Numbered from the stretch's first letter, positions 31,918-41,459 are shown. The stretch: DNA of 64,000 bases from Butyrivibrio sp. LB2008 (GCF_000621565.1 NZ_JHXZ01000013.1:62001-126000); one strand, 5' to 3'. Notes: generated by a model from the letters alone, not told the origin. Numbers and translations: made by a program.

Positions 31918-32028
31918 CTCTTTGCGCGCCGATGCTCGCAAGCTTTAGCTTGCATAATACTTCTGCGCATCGGTCGCATCCATAGCGAAGCGTTTTTTAT
32001 TTGATAGGAATTTCCTATCAAATAAAAA
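31918..32028. repeat. CTGCGCATCGGTCGCATCC repeat, copy 2
   Basis: About 111 bp matching 32258-32368 with few differences. It consists of CTCTTTGCGCGC, a GCAAGCT/AGCTTGC hairpin (31938-31953), CTGCGCATCGGTCGCATCC, then ATTTGATAGGAA/TTCCTATCAAAT flanked by T- and A-runs. The two copies are 340 bp apart, direct orientation. The gap 31771-32452 otherwise contains no gene. Confidence 0.78.
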
Positions 32029-32257
32029 GCATCTCCTTCAGCCATTCCTTTGAACGTTGAAAAAGATGCTATCCATAGCAAAAATATTAAACTTATCGCT
32101 CTCTGTATATATCGGCAGACTATGCTATCGACTTTAGCATTCCAGATATTTTTTTATATTAAATCCAACAAAAAGAGCATTTCGCTCGCGAAATGCCAGC
32201 GCGCGGGCGGATTGCGTAAACAATATATTCCTTACCGCGAGCTGCGCATCACTGCGA

Positions 32258-32368
32258 CTCTTTGCGCGCTGATGCGCGCAAGCTTTAGCTTGCATAATTC
32301 ATCTGCGCATCGGTCGCATCCATAGCGGAGCGTTTTTTATTTGATAGGAATTTCCTCTCAAATAAAAA
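32258..32368. repeat. CTGCGCATCGGTCGCATCC repeat, copy 3
   Basis: Near-identical to copy 2. One change in the right A/T arm (TCCTCTCAAAT for TCCTATCAAAT) breaks one pair. A further partial head (GCGAGCTGCGCATC at 32238-32251) precedes it, so the unit may have been nested or duplicated here. Confidence 0.78.
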
Positions 32369-32452
32369 ACTCTTCGTTCCATCTCTTGCGACAAGAACGA
32401 AGAATCCACTTTTCTTTAAATAATCCCTAATCATAACAACGGATGACATCTC

Positions 32453-32929
32453 TTATGCCGTTATATCCGCAAGTGTGCACCGCACCACAGACATCAGATC
32501 TGCGGGAGCAAGTTCAATCTGGCATCCAACCTTACCTGCGCTGACAAAAATCTTTTCACCGTCCTGCGCGGTTTGGTGTATAAAAGTCGGGAAGGCTTTC
32601 TTCATGCCAATAGGCGAACATCCGCCGTGAATGTAGCCTGTAAGCGGAAGGAGCTCTTTTTGTTTGATCATCTCGACTGACTTTTCGCCTGCTGCCTTTG
32701 CGGCTTTCTTGAGGTCAAGTTCTGCTTCGACAGGAACTACGAAGACGTAGTACTGTCCGGTCTTTCCTCTGGTTACAAGAGTCTTGAAAACTCTCGAAGG
32801 ATCTTCGCCGAGTATGCCCGCGATCTCGGCGCCTGTAAGTGTCTGGTCAGGCTCATAGGAATGACTCTCGTAAGCAATCTTCTTGCCGTCAAGAACTCTC
32901 ATTACATTTGTTTTTTCGTTATTCTTCAT
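32453..32929 (-). CDS. ybaK: Cys-tRNA(Pro) deacylase, YbaK/EbsC family
   Basis: A 158-residue trans-editing enzyme that hydrolyses Cys mischarged on tRNA-Pro. The conserved Lys lies in DPSRVFKTLVTRG. GYIHGGCSPIGMKKAFPTF is the family signature region near residue 105, and VSAGKVGCQIELAPADL the C-terminal one. The ATG at 32929 (MKNNEKTNVMRVLDG) is chosen because AGGAAAAGGTA precedes it. It is a short, independent gene between a repeat island and a flavin reductase gene. Confidence 0.9.
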   Translation of the reverse strand: MKNNEKTNVMRVLDGKKIAYESHSYEPDQTLTGAEIAGILGEDPSRVFKTLVTRGKTGQYYVFVVPVEAELDLKKAAKAAGEKSVEMIKQKELLPLTGYIHGGCSPIGMKKAFPTFIHQTAQDGEKIFVSAGKVGCQIELAPADLMSVVRCTLADITA

Positions 32930-33041
32930 TACCTTTTCCTCAGTCAACATTTGATGTCATCTTTTTGCTTTCTTCCATAAAAAAACAGGACGAGTACATG
33001 GACTAAACAAGCTAAAACCTTCATATCAGGTCATACACCTC

Positions 33042-33623
33042 TTACCTGATAAAGTTAGTAAATACCTTATCTTCAGCAACAGGCTGCTCTACGCCGTTCT
33101 TCTTTCCGGCTTCGATACTCTTAAGAACCCATGCCATATTTTTTCCGAGAGTATGCATGATCTGGATACCTTCAGTATCGCGGAGAACATCTTCGGGCTT
33201 GCTGCCGTGTACCATGTTCCAATATCTTGATGCGATAAGAGGCATGTTTGCAAAAAGAGGATACTTGTTGAGAACATCAAGAGTCGCTGTAGTTCCCGCT
33301 CTTCTTGCAGATGCAATCGTTGCGGCAGGTTTGAATCTAAGATACTCCTCTGCAGACCAGAACAATCTGTCAAGGAACATGAGAATCTCGCCTGTAGGGC
33401 TTGCATAGTAAACAGGTGAACCTATGACAATTCCGTCAACGCCTTTGATTATCTCTGTTGCTTCCTGTACCGCAAGATCCACTTCACCCTTGAAAACCAT
33501 AGTTCCCGCATTATAGATATCAGTTTCGATACCTCTTTCATTAAGTTCTTTTGCAACCTCTGACAAAGCTGTATATGTGCAACCTTTGCTCTTTCTGCTG
33601 CCGTTGATAAGTAATACTTTCAT
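33042..33623 (-). CDS. NADPH-dependent FMN reductase-like flavoprotein
   Basis: A 193-residue flavodoxin-fold protein of the iron-sulfur flavoprotein / NADPH:FMN reductase group. MKVLLINGSRKSKGCTYTAL is the phosphate-binding start, and GIVIGSPVYYASPTGEILMF (about 87-106) the isoalloxazine-binding loop. The CX2CX2C motif of true iron-sulfur flavoproteins is absent, so it is a plain FMN protein. The electron donor and acceptor are unknown. Its upstream region carries five alternating TTATCTGTG boxes. Confidence 0.88.
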   Translation of the reverse strand: MKVLLINGSRKSKGCTYTALSEVAKELNERGIETDIYNAGTMVFKGEVDLAVQEATEIIKGVDGIVIGSPVYYASPTGEILMFLDRLFWSAEEYLRFKPAATIASARRAGTTATLDVLNKYPLFANMPLIASRYWNMVHGSKPEDVLRDTEGIQIMHTLGKNMAWVLKSIEAGKKNGVEQPVAEDKVFTNFIR

Positions 33624-33733
33624 TATATGTTCCTCCTCTTCCTATGAAATAAGTGACTAAATACATGAAAAATTCGAATTTTAGTCACACATCAAACTTA
33701 CGATTACAGACAAAAAAGTAATTTTTGCTTCAG

Positions 33734-33880
33734 TTATCTGTGAAATTTCGTCTTTTTGCTTGTAAATCGCCATGATCTCACAGATAAATTTTGCCACCCA
33801 TGAAACATTATCTGTGTTTCAACACATATCATGCCATAAAATCACAGATAAACCATTTCTTTTCACAAATCTTATCTGTG
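33734..33880. promoter_or_regulatory. Five alternating TTATCTGTG boxes
   Basis: TTATCTGTG occurs at 33734-33742, 33808-33816 and 33872-33880 on the plus strand. Its complement CACAGATAA occurs at 33779-33787 and 33843-33851. Successive boxes are about 30-45 bp apart and alternate in orientation, so neighbours form hairpins or paired operator half-sites. The 33624-34055 gap, upstream of the flavin reductase gene, holds these and the hairpins at 33966-34028. Confidence 0.55.
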
Positions 33881-33965
33881 TCCCTGCCAAACTACTACCC
33901 TATGGATCGGACACATGGCTTTTACTTTTGGTTAGCACGTAGATAAGTGACCGTAGTTCCAAAGT

Positions 33966-34028
33966 ATGGTAGGAATCTCCTACCATATAATAATGAGCGG
34001 CACCGAACTTATTGGTCACCGCTCATTA
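33966..34028 (-). terminator. Hairpins downstream of chemoreceptor gene
   Basis: TAATGAGCGG (33991-34000) pairs perfectly with CCGCTCATTA (34019-34028), with an inner ACC/GGT step. A smaller ATGGTAGGA/TCCTACCAT hairpin (33966-33986) follows on the minus strand. They end the 34056-36107 gene; the U-run is weak. Confidence 0.65.
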
Positions 34029-34055
34029 CTATTCTATATTATCTTTTTCATAATG

Positions 34056-36107
34056 TCATTCGGAAATCTTGAATACGTCTATATCCTGCTTAACTCCGGC
34101 GGCGATATTCGAAATCTGCGTTGCGATAGACGATACTTCTTCCATCATATTGCTTACAACTGAAGTAGATGCGCTTGTTTCCTGCGTTGATGCGGCATTT
34201 GTCTCAGCAATTGTTGAAAGAGATTCTACTACATTTACAACGCTGCTACGGACATCATCGAGCCTTTGTACCGTTGAAGAAATCTCATCGATACTTTCAA
34301 GGTTATTGATAATCTCGTCTTCAACCGAACCGAAGATTTCCTCCGTCTGCTGAACATACTCATTCTGCATGTCGATTATCTTCTTAACTTCATCCATAGC
34401 TTCTATAGATCTCTTTGAGTTATCAATAAGCTGCTGGATAATGTCATTGATTTCCTTGGTAGTATCAGCTGTCTGTGAAGCCAGGGATCCAATCTCTCCT
34501 GCAACTACCGCGAATCCTCTTCCCGCATCTCCTGCTCTTGCAGCCTCGATAGAAGCATTAAGGGACAAAAGATTGGTCTGGGTAGCGATGGATGCAATAA
34601 GCTCGGAAGCCTTCGCAATCTGATCTGCAGAATGGCTTGTCTGTGCTGTCTGCTCGTACATTGCATCAACTGCAGACTTTGTCTTTTCATTGACTTCACC
34701 AAGCTCTTTAAGGATCACGCCCGCCTTCTTTGAAGAATCCTGCATGGATTGTGAATTTTCTTTAAGCTGCAATGTCTTTTCCTTGGTCTCCTCGACCATA
34801 ACTCCAATTTCTTTTACAGAATCCGTAGCATTTTTTGTTTCATCAGACTGCTCTGTCGCACTCTGCGCAATGTCATGAACCGCAACATCTACCTGTCCGA
34901 TGGATTCAAGTGTTGATTCGGAATTTTCGCGAAGTCTGCCGGAACCGTCCTGAAGATCTCCCGAATGCCTGCGAAGCGACTTGATCGTCCTTTCAACCGC
35001 ACTTGAAAGCTTTTTGGTAGCATCTGCAATAAGTCCTACTTCATCATTTCTTCCTTTATACTTTTCAAGTGCCTGAGTCTTGGTAATATCAAGTGTTCCG
35101 AGGTCTGTGATTACGTCAGTTACGCTTTCAATATCTTTTGATATAGCCTTTGAGATCAGAACAACTCCTACAAGCGAAACGCAGAATACAAGTATTACAA
35201 GGAAAAGAATGAAATTACTGAGGGAATTGATATCCTTCAAAAAGTCTTTTTCCGAATCAGTAACAATGAATGTAGCAGCCACGCTCGGAATATTGCGATA
35301 TGACAGTATCGAGCGTCCCACTGCCTTGTCACGATATGTGAAAAAGCTTGTCGGAACATCAGCCATCTGCTGAAGAGCTTGAACCTGCGCTTCATCTTCA
35401 ACAGGTGCTCCAAGCATCGCAGGATCCGGAGCAAAAATATATGTTGCCGCAGTAATATCGCTGCTTCCGATAAGATACATCTTAGCTGCATCCAGTCCCT
35501 GCGCACTCATTCCTGTAATCGTGCTCTGAAGCTCATCTACATAGGTAGCACCTCCGACAAAGCCTATAGGCTTACCCGATGCATCATGTACATTTGCAAA
35601 TACTATCGCAACATTACTGTTACTTGCCGGGGAAAGAACGATTCCGGCGCAAATCGCGCCTCCTGCGCTTTCGATATTTGCTGTAAATCCCGCCATTTCA
35701 GCATTTGCCACCTGACCAATAAATGACGGATCGGTATGCGCATAGACAAGCGTAGCATCATCGGCAAGATACATACTTTCAATATCAGATCTTGTCGATG
35801 TGTAGCTTAAAAGAGTCTCCTGCACAGCATTTGCAGCAGCTTTATCGCTTGTATTTTGCATATATGAAACTACAGCGGGAAGTTTCGCAAAATTCACAAC
35901 ATAATTTTGCAGATCAGAAAAGTATTTCTCAATAACAACCGAACGGCTTTCGGTAATTTCCGATAACCTTATCTCAGTCTGTCTTCTCATAATAGATCTG
36001 GTACGAAAATTGATTATACCGTAAATGGCTCCAAGTCCAATCATGATTACAAGACCAATGACAAGACTCATCTTTACATAAATCTTTAAATCGTTAATCT
36101 TCTTCAT
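34056..36107 (-). CDS. Methyl-accepting chemotaxis protein
   Basis: A 683-residue transmembrane chemoreceptor. There is one membrane segment at about 12-32, an extracellular double-Cache-like sensor (about 35-290), and a second membrane segment near 295-318 ([20 protein letters not shown]). A HAMP linker (about 320-375) and a cytoplasmic signalling domain follow. The hairpin tip [20 protein letters not shown], then [17 protein letters not shown], is the canonical CheA/CheW-binding region. The ligand cannot be read from sequence; Cache domains usually bind small acids or amino acids. It implies a motile cell. It is monocistronic. Confidence 0.94.
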   Translation of the reverse strand: MKKINDLKIYVKMSLVIGLVIMIGLGAIYGIINFRTRSIMRRQTEIRLSEITESRSVVIEKYFSDLQNYVVNFAKLPAVVSYMQNTSDKAAANAVQETLLSYTSTRSDIESMYLADDATLVYAHTDPSFIGQVANAEMAGFTANIESAGGAICAGIVLSPASNSNVAIVFANVHDASGKPIGFVGGATYVDELQSTITGMSAQGLDAAKMYLIGSSDITAATYIFAPDPAMLGAPVEDEAQVQALQQMADVPTSFFTYRDKAVGRSILSYRNIPSVAATFIVTDSEKDFLKDINSLSNFILFLVILVFCVSLVGVVLISKAISKDIESVTDVITDLGTLDITKTQALEKYKGRNDEVGLIADATKKLSSAVERTIKSLRRHSGDLQDGSGRLRENSESTLESIGQVDVAVHDIAQSATEQSDETKNATDSVKEIGVMVEETKEKTLQLKENSQSMQDSSKKAGVILKELGEVNEKTKSAVDAMYEQTAQTSHSADQIAKASELIASIATQTNLLSLNASIEAARAGDAGRGFAVVAGEIGSLASQTADTTKEINDIIQQLIDNSKRSIEAMDEVKKIIDMQNEYVQQTEEIFGSVEDEIINNLESIDEISSTVQRLDDVRSSVVNVVESLSTIAETNAASTQETSASTSVVSNMMEEVSSIATQISNIAAGVKQDIDVFKISE

Positions 36108-36261
36108 TCTCAGCCTCCTTACACGTTAACTGAAGAAATGACCGCATCATAAAACTATTGCCCCAAAGGTATATATCCTATCATACCATTTTATTCGAGA
36201 TTATATTTACTTTATAGACGTTAATTCATTAACTTTTCATAAACCAATTCATAAAATTCAG

Positions 36262-37191
36262 TTACACCCCGAGTGTTTGGGTAAAAAGAATCATCAAAAC
36301 CGTGATAGTCACCATCGACACGATAGTTGTAACAGTAATTGCTCCCGAAAGTATCTCGGTATCTTCACCTATTTTTTCCGACTGGATAAGAGGAAGATTG
36401 CCCACAGGCATGGTCGCCATAAGGCAGAATCCAAGCACGGTTACTTCGTCGCAGCCGATTGCTCTCAATATAAAGAACATCGCAACGGGAAGAAGTACCA
36501 TTCTAAGCGCAATATATCCCCATATCCTGAGATCTTTGAAGCCTTTTTTGACTCCTGATCTTGCTATTGAAACGCCAAGCAGCGTCATAGACAAAAAGAC
36601 CGTCGCGTTACCTATATAGCTAACGGTATTTGTTACGATAAGCGGAGGATTTATGTTAAACCAGCACACAATAAGGCTAAGAAGCGCCATTATTGTTCCG
36701 GGACTCATTGCTTTTTTTACATTCATCTTCTCTCTGCCGTTGCTGAGCACTGTGATTCCGTGTGTATAGAAAAGAAGGCTGTACATGACATTGCACACGA
36801 TAACGTATATGATAGCCCTGTCCGGAAGAATTGCCTTAGCGACGGGAATTCCGATAAATCCTACATTTGTATAGACAACCATGAGATTGTAGAATCTTCT
36901 TTTGTCCTTATTAACTCCAAGGATCATGGGCAAAAGAAATCCCAATCCCATAAGAGACGCATAATAAACAGCTCCAAGCACCACTGCTTCCAAAAGCACC
37001 TGATGACTCACATCTATATCACCCGTGAGAATCGAAGCCAGTATCAGTGCCGGATTGCATATGTCCATAACGATCACTGACAGATGCTTCGAGACGTTAT
37101 TGTCCACAACGTCCTTCTTGTATAAATAAACTCCTATCGCAACGAGAATAACTATCATACCCATCTGCTGCATTACTATCCAAACGCTCAT
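36262..37191 (-). CDS. Auxin-efflux-carrier (AEC) family transporter
   Basis: A 309-residue membrane protein with about ten hydrophobic segments in the two-repeat AEC arrangement. The first half has MDICNPALILASIL and the second TMPVGNLPLIQSEKIGED, where the crossover Asn-Pro/Gly-Asn elements typical of the fold lie. Bacterial members move malate, malonate or other organic acids; the substrate here is unknown. The ATG at 37191 has AGGAAATAAA upstream. Confidence 0.87.
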   Translation of the reverse strand: MSVWIVMQQMGMIVILVAIGVYLYKKDVVDNNVSKHLSVIVMDICNPALILASILTGDIDVSHQVLLEAVVLGAVYYASLMGLGFLLPMILGVNKDKRRFYNLMVVYTNVGFIGIPVAKAILPDRAIIYVIVCNVMYSLLFYTHGITVLSNGREKMNVKKAMSPGTIMALLSLIVCWFNINPPLIVTNTVSYIGNATVFLSMTLLGVSIARSGVKKGFKDLRIWGYIALRMVLLPVAMFFILRAIGCDEVTVLGFCLMATMPVGNLPLIQSEKIGEDTEILSGAITVTTIVSMVTITVLMILFTQTLGV

Positions 37192-37362
37192 TTTATTTCC
37201 TTTCCTGATTGTTTCAGAATTTCAACCGCATCATTTTAACTCAATTCCTATCGTCTCACAAGCAGATTTCTGCATAGTTTATAAGGGAATACTGACAATT
37301 TTTTCCACTTAATGATAAAATTAGATTACATATTTTATGTGTATCATAACGGAGGTTTATGT

Positions 37363-38025
37363 ATGGAATTTTTCAAAAATAATAAAAATCGCTTATACCT
37401 GGCAGTAATTGTTATTGCCGTGATCACGATGATAATCCTTTTGGTCGATTATAAAAAGAACGCTCCCGCAGCCCCAAGTCTGTCAGACATTGCAGCGACG
37501 GATAACACCGTAAAAAAGAGCGATACCAAAGTTCTCGTGTCTATTAACACCGAGACAATCCGCGAAGGAATCGCAAACATGGGAACACTCATTACGCAGG
37601 AATACTATTTTACTCAGGTTGAAAAATATACCAAAGAAAAAACAATCATGAAGTTTATCACATCTTCTTCCGAATTCATTTACAGTTATGACGGTTCTGT
37701 CACAGCCGGTGTGGATTTTGAGAAAATAGCAATAACCAAGGACGAAGACGCCAAGACTATCACGATAGACATTCCCGATTCCGAGATTTTCTCCGTAAAC
37801 ATCGACAAGGACACATTCAAGATCTATTCGGAAAAAGATTCTATATGGAATCCGGTAAAGCTCGAAGACTACAACACTTCACTTGCTAAATTCGAGGAAA
37901 GTGCCAAAGAAAAAGCTCTCAAAAACGGCATTCTCGAAAAGTCAGATGCCCAGGCAAAGACGCTTATCGAAAACTTTGTAAACAGCCTGCCCGAGACATC
38001 AAAGTACCAGATTGAGTTTAAATAA
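37363..38025 (+). CDS. DUF4230 membrane-anchored protein
   Basis: A 220-residue protein with one N-terminal membrane segment (LYLAVIVIAVITMIILLV) and an extracytoplasmic domain of the DUF4230 type. That domain includes TREGIANMGTLITQEYYFTQV and later DAKTITIDIPDSEIFSVNID. The C-terminal helix is Lys/Glu/Ala-rich. Function is unknown for the family. The ATG at 37363 has GGAGG 7 nt upstream. The next gene starts 14 bp after its stop, so the two form an operon. Confidence 0.85.
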   Translation: MEFFKNNKNRLYLAVIVIAVITMIILLVDYKKNAPAAPSLSDIAATDNTVKKSDTKVLVSINTETIREGIANMGTLITQEYYFTQVEKYTKEKTIMKFITSSSEFIYSYDGSVTAGVDFEKIAITKDEDAKTITIDIPDSEIFSVNIDKDTFKIYSEKDSIWNPVKLEDYNTSLAKFEESAKEKALKNGILEKSDAQAKTLIENFVNSLPETSKYQIEFK

Positions 38026-38039
38026 AGGGGAATATTTAT

Positions 38040-38819
38040 ATGAATTTAAAAAAGATAACTTTAATAGTAATACTACTGCTTGTTGCAGTTATCTCACTTA
38101 CAAAGATTGCTCCGATAGCCGCCAATCCCGCCACACACAAGCATTCTATAGAACAGACGGATGAAAAGATCACTACGGTAATGAAGCTCGCCGGTGGCGC
38201 AGCGGCAACATCAGCCACTTTGTCACTCCTTCCGGGAGACCTGTGCACGCCTATCTCAGAGCAGCTCGCAGATCTCGCTTCATATTTCCTCTTGATATTA
38301 AGCGCTCTGTACCTTGAGAAATTCATGATAACTCTGACAGGATATGTTTCATTCTCAGTACTTATCCCTGCCACATGTATCCTTCTCAGCGTTGCCATAT
38401 TATTCAAGAAAAAGAAATTTATGGACATGGCCGCAAGAATTGGCCTCCTGGGACTCATTATCTTCCTGATCGTCCCTTCAAGCATCTGGCTCTCCGACAA
38501 AGTTTACCAGACTCAGTCCGCCAAAGTTGAAGCCTCGATCACAGAATACGACAACCTCGACATCGAAGGCGATTCCGATTCAGGCATACTCAGCGACCTT
38601 ACCACAATCACTACCGAAACAATCGACAGAGTTTCCAACTTCCTCAAAGACCTCCTCGAAGCTCTCGCCGTAATGATTGTAACCGCCTGCGTTATCCCTG
38701 TTCTCGTATTCGTACTGCTTGTGTGGATTGTAAAGACCATCTTCTCATCCACTTCACTCAACATCGACAAGCTCATCATCAATCAAGATCAGGAATCACA
38801 GGTTACAACTGAATCATAA
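38040..38819 (+). CDS. Membrane protein paired with DUF4230
   Basis: A 259-residue protein I cannot assign to a family. It has an N-terminal hydrophobic signal-like segment, then three or four membrane segments: about 80-100, 102-125, 135-155 and 218-240. Between them is an exposed Ser/Thr/Asp-rich stretch (EYDNLDIEGDSDSG). TSATLSLLPGDLCTPISEQL precedes the first internal segment. It is cotranscribed with the DUF4230 gene, suggesting a common envelope function. The giant hairpin element copy 2 lies 60 bp downstream. Confidence 0.75.
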   Translation: MNLKKITLIVILLLVAVISLTKIAPIAANPATHKHSIEQTDEKITTVMKLAGGAAATSATLSLLPGDLCTPISEQLADLASYFLLILSALYLEKFMITLTGYVSFSVLIPATCILLSVAILFKKKKFMDMAARIGLLGLIIFLIVPSSIWLSDKVYQTQSAKVEASITEYDNLDIEGDSDSGILSDLTTITTETIDRVSNFLKDLLEALAVMIVTACVIPVLVFVLLVWIVKTIFSSTSLNIDKLIINQDQESQVTTES

Positions 38820-38879
38820 ATCAGAATTAAGATTAGAATCTGCGCAAATATAGGATGGACGCTTTGCATAGACTACCCA

Positions 38880-39064
38880 GTCGCGAAGCCATCCGTTCTG
38901 AAATGCGCAGATCTCGTACGAGCAAGATGAGTTTCAAAATTTATAAAGACGGGAAATGCTGACTTCTCTGAACAACGTGAAAGGAAGCATTTCCCGTCTT
39001 TATAAATTTATGAAACTCACTGCGCAGACGAACACAAGCATTTCAGAACGGATGGCTTCGCGAC
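38880..39064. repeat. Giant structured hairpin element, copy 2
   Basis: A 185-bp element between convergent genes. The outer arms 38880-38906 and 39038-39064 are 27 bp and perfectly complementary. The inner stem 38929-38960 with 38986-39018 is 32 bp with a single bulge. The terminal loop is 38961-38985. Read on the minus strand, the loop differs from that of copy 1 by one substitution and one missing base. The unpaired segments CGTCTGCGCAGT and ATCTTGCTCGT-CGA are also kept. The stems differ in sequence between copies but remain paired, which is covariation. Confidence 0.85.
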
Positions 39065-39075
39065 GCCCTGCTCGC

Positions 39076-40572
39076 TCAATCCGGCAGGTCTATTTTTATG
39101 CCGTCTCTGTGCATAGAAAATTTGTCCATGGGATATTTCTTAAGATTTTCGAGAACCTTTCGGTCATCTGCTTTTGAAAGAAGCGCTTCTCTGGCTTTGG
39201 TAATCTCAACCTCAGTTTTATGTTTTGAAGGTCCGCCTACGCAGCCTCCCGGGCATACCATGCCTTCGATAAAGTCATCCGGAAGCCTTCCTGCTTTAAG
39301 GAGTAAAAGAGCTTTTTTACACTCATTTCCTCCTGCAACGCGGTGCAACTTGATATTGCTGACATCTTCGCCTCTCTCTTTCATACACTCGATAACCGCA
39401 TTGGCAACCCCGCCGCTTGTCGCAAAACGTTTGCCCCAGATTGAAGACTCCTGATATTCATCGGTCACAGGCTCAAATTCAACATCTTTGGATCTCATAA
39501 GAGCACGAAGCTCTCCGTATGTCACTACATAATCCGCATTATCGGGAACGCTCTCATCAATTGCTTCCGACTTCTTGGCAATACAAGGGCCGACAAATAC
39601 AGTAACGCATCCCGGGCGCGTTGCCTTGAGATATCTTGAGATCGCACACATAGGAGAAACCGTTGATGACATGTTATTTTCAAACTGCTCGGGGAAATGC
39701 TTTTTGAGCATGTTGATAAATGCAGGGCAGCATGACGTCGTCATCTTTTTGCCCTCTGCGTGAGCTTCCGCCCACTCTTTTGACTCATAAGCAGCCGTCA
39801 TATCGCCACCGAGTCCTACTTCTACCATATCTGCAAAGCCAAGTTTTATCAGCGCATTCTTTACCGAAGCCATGGAAATCTCTTCACCAAACTGGCCTTC
39901 TGTAGCAGGTGCACACATCGCTATAACTTCTTTTCCCGCCTTAATGGCTTCTATTATCTGAACAAGGAATGTCTTGGAGCTGATTGCTCCGAAAGGACAA
40001 TTGTGGATGCAATGGCCGCACTGAATGCACTTGCTCTCGTCAATCTTACAGTAGCCATTCTCATCATATGTTATCGCGCCGACAGGACAAGCCTTGTGGC
40101 AAGGGCGCTCAAGATGAACGATAGCGCCATACGGACAGGCACCTGCACACATTCCGCACTCTTTACACTTTGCGGAGTCGATGTGCATCCTGACATCACC
40201 GGGATGTATCGCATCAAATTTACATGAATTAAGACATGCTTTTCCCATGCAAAAACGACAGTTATCAGTTACGGAAAAAGCATGGATAGGGCACTCATCG
40301 CATGCAGGATCGATTACCTGCACAATATTTTTGGAGCCCTCATTATATGTTGTGCTAAGGCCGCAAGCAAGGCGGATTCTCTGGCGCACGATCTCACGCT
40401 CTTTGTACACACAACATCTGTACTCAGGCTTTGGTCCGGGTGCAAGCTTATAAACAAGCTGCTCCTTGTGTTCTTCATCGAGTTCATCGTTCCATGCAAG
40501 TCTGCAGACCTCTTCCATGATCTTATGTTTAAATCCTACCAGTCCCTTATCGTTCGTAATCATAATACTCAA
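39076..40572 (-). CDS. [FeFe] hydrogenase, group B-like
   Basis: A 498-residue iron-only hydrogenase. The N-terminal half carries several cysteine clusters, including CDECP-N10-CRFCMGKAC, ferredoxin motifs CKECGMCAGACP (136-147) and CIQCGHCIHNCP (182-193). The H-cluster motifs are TSCCPAF (279-285), GPCIAKKSE (328-336) and EGMVCPGGCVGG (436-447). The second lacks the Met of the group A motif MPC, and the third lacks the final GGG, which fits group B rather than group A. No partner subunits are adjacent, so it is monomeric and probably ferredoxin-linked. It stops 12 bp from the giant hairpin element. Confidence 0.92.
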   Translation of the reverse strand: MSIMITNDKGLVGFKHKIMEEVCRLAWNDELDEEHKEQLVYKLAPGPKPEYRCCVYKEREIVRQRIRLACGLSTTYNEGSKNIVQVIDPACDECPIHAFSVTDNCRFCMGKACLNSCKFDAIHPGDVRMHIDSAKCKECGMCAGACPYGAIVHLERPCHKACPVGAITYDENGYCKIDESKCIQCGHCIHNCPFGAISSKTFLVQIIEAIKAGKEVIAMCAPATEGQFGEEISMASVKNALIKLGFADMVEVGLGGDMTAAYESKEWAEAHAEGKKMTTSCCPAFINMLKKHFPEQFENNMSSTVSPMCAISRYLKATRPGCVTVFVGPCIAKKSEAIDESVPDNADYVVTYGELRALMRSKDVEFEPVTDEYQESSIWGKRFATSGGVANAVIECMKERGEDVSNIKLHRVAGGNECKKALLLLKAGRLPDDFIEGMVCPGGCVGGPSKHKTEVEITKAREALLSKADDRKVLENLKKYPMDKFSMHRDGIKIDLPD

Positions 40573-40617
40573 TCTCCTACCCTTTTAGATATCAATGTTA
40601 TTAGTTACCAAACTTAT

Positions 40618-40640
40618 CCCCGTGTTTTGCCAATGCACGG
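40618..40640. promoter_or_regulatory. Leader hairpin of hydrogenase gene
   Basis: CCCGTG and GCACGGG pair around a roughly 10-nt loop about 45-70 bp upstream of the hydrogenase start. No U-run follows. It could be an mRNA leader structure. No clear promoter was identified in 40573-40802. Confidence 0.35.
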
Positions 40641-40802
40641 GCTGTATTGTTTCTGATAATCCCGAAACTGCCGTATTCAGTTTTATTTCTCTATTTAATA
40701 TTACCACATCGCAAGACTTTTCTCCCCGAATATATTAAGCGTGCAAGCAGAAAAAAAGAGTGTAAAATATGAATAGTATTATTTTTTTAGGGGACTTTTA
40801 TT

Positions 40803-41447
40803 ATGGGAAAAAAAATAGCATTAACTTTCGACGACGGACCAAGCACCGTCACAACACCTCAGGTTCTTGAAAAGCTCAAGAAGTACAATATTGTCGCATC
40901 TTTTTTTCTGATTGCGGACAACATAACAGATGAATCGGAAAAGATTGTAAAGGAGTGTATCGCACACGGATGCGAGATCTGCAATCATTCCAAGACTCAC
41001 TCTCACATGCAGACATTTACTGCAGACGAAGTGCGTTCAGAGATTGAATATACAGACAAGGCAATCGAGAAGATCACGGGATACAAACCGCGCTTTTTCA
41101 GACCTCCGTTCATAGATGTGAGTAGGACCATGTACGATTGCATAGATCTTCCGTTCATATGCGGAATTCACGGAGAAGACTGGGAAGACAGCGTTCTTGC
41201 CAAAGAACGTGCTGAAATGATATTATCTCAGGCCTGCGACGGCTCTATCATACTTATGCATGATTACACAGATAATGATGAAACCGTCAAAGCCCTCGAT
41301 ATTGTGATCCCTGAGCTGCTTGCACAGGGCTACGAATTTGTAAATATTAGTGACCTCTTTAAAGACGGAGGTATTAAGCCTTCCGTGCACAGCGGCATCG
41401 TATACTCAAACATACACGACACCGAACCAAGAGAGCCTCTTTGCTAA
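40803..41447 (+). CDS. NodB-type polysaccharide deacetylase
   Basis: A 214-residue metal-dependent deacetylase. Motif 1 is ALTFDDGPS (Asp10-Asp11), motif 2 is NHSKTHSH (His pair), motif 3 RFFRPPFIDV, and motif 4 is SIILMHDYTD with the catalytic His. There is no signal peptide or membrane anchor, unlike most wall-acting members. It is therefore either cytoplasmic, acting on soluble amino-sugars, or exported in another way. The C-terminal ~20 residues are an unrelated tail. It is convergent with the MFS gene (13-bp gap). Confidence 0.88.
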   Translation: MGKKIALTFDDGPSTVTTPQVLEKLKKYNIVASFFLIADNITDESEKIVKECIAHGCEICNHSKTHSHMQTFTADEVRSEIEYTDKAIEKITGYKPRFFRPPFIDVSRTMYDCIDLPFICGIHGEDWEDSVLAKERAEMILSQACDGSIILMHDYTDNDETVKALDIVIPELLAQGYEFVNISDLFKDGGIKPSVHSGIVYSNIHDTEPREPLC

Positions 41448-41459
41448 GGAAAATCTCCG

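Noticed and set aside
40803..41447. Secreted peptidoglycan deacetylase
   Set aside because: Catalytic motifs are clear, but no signal peptide or membrane anchor is present, so a wall location is not supported.
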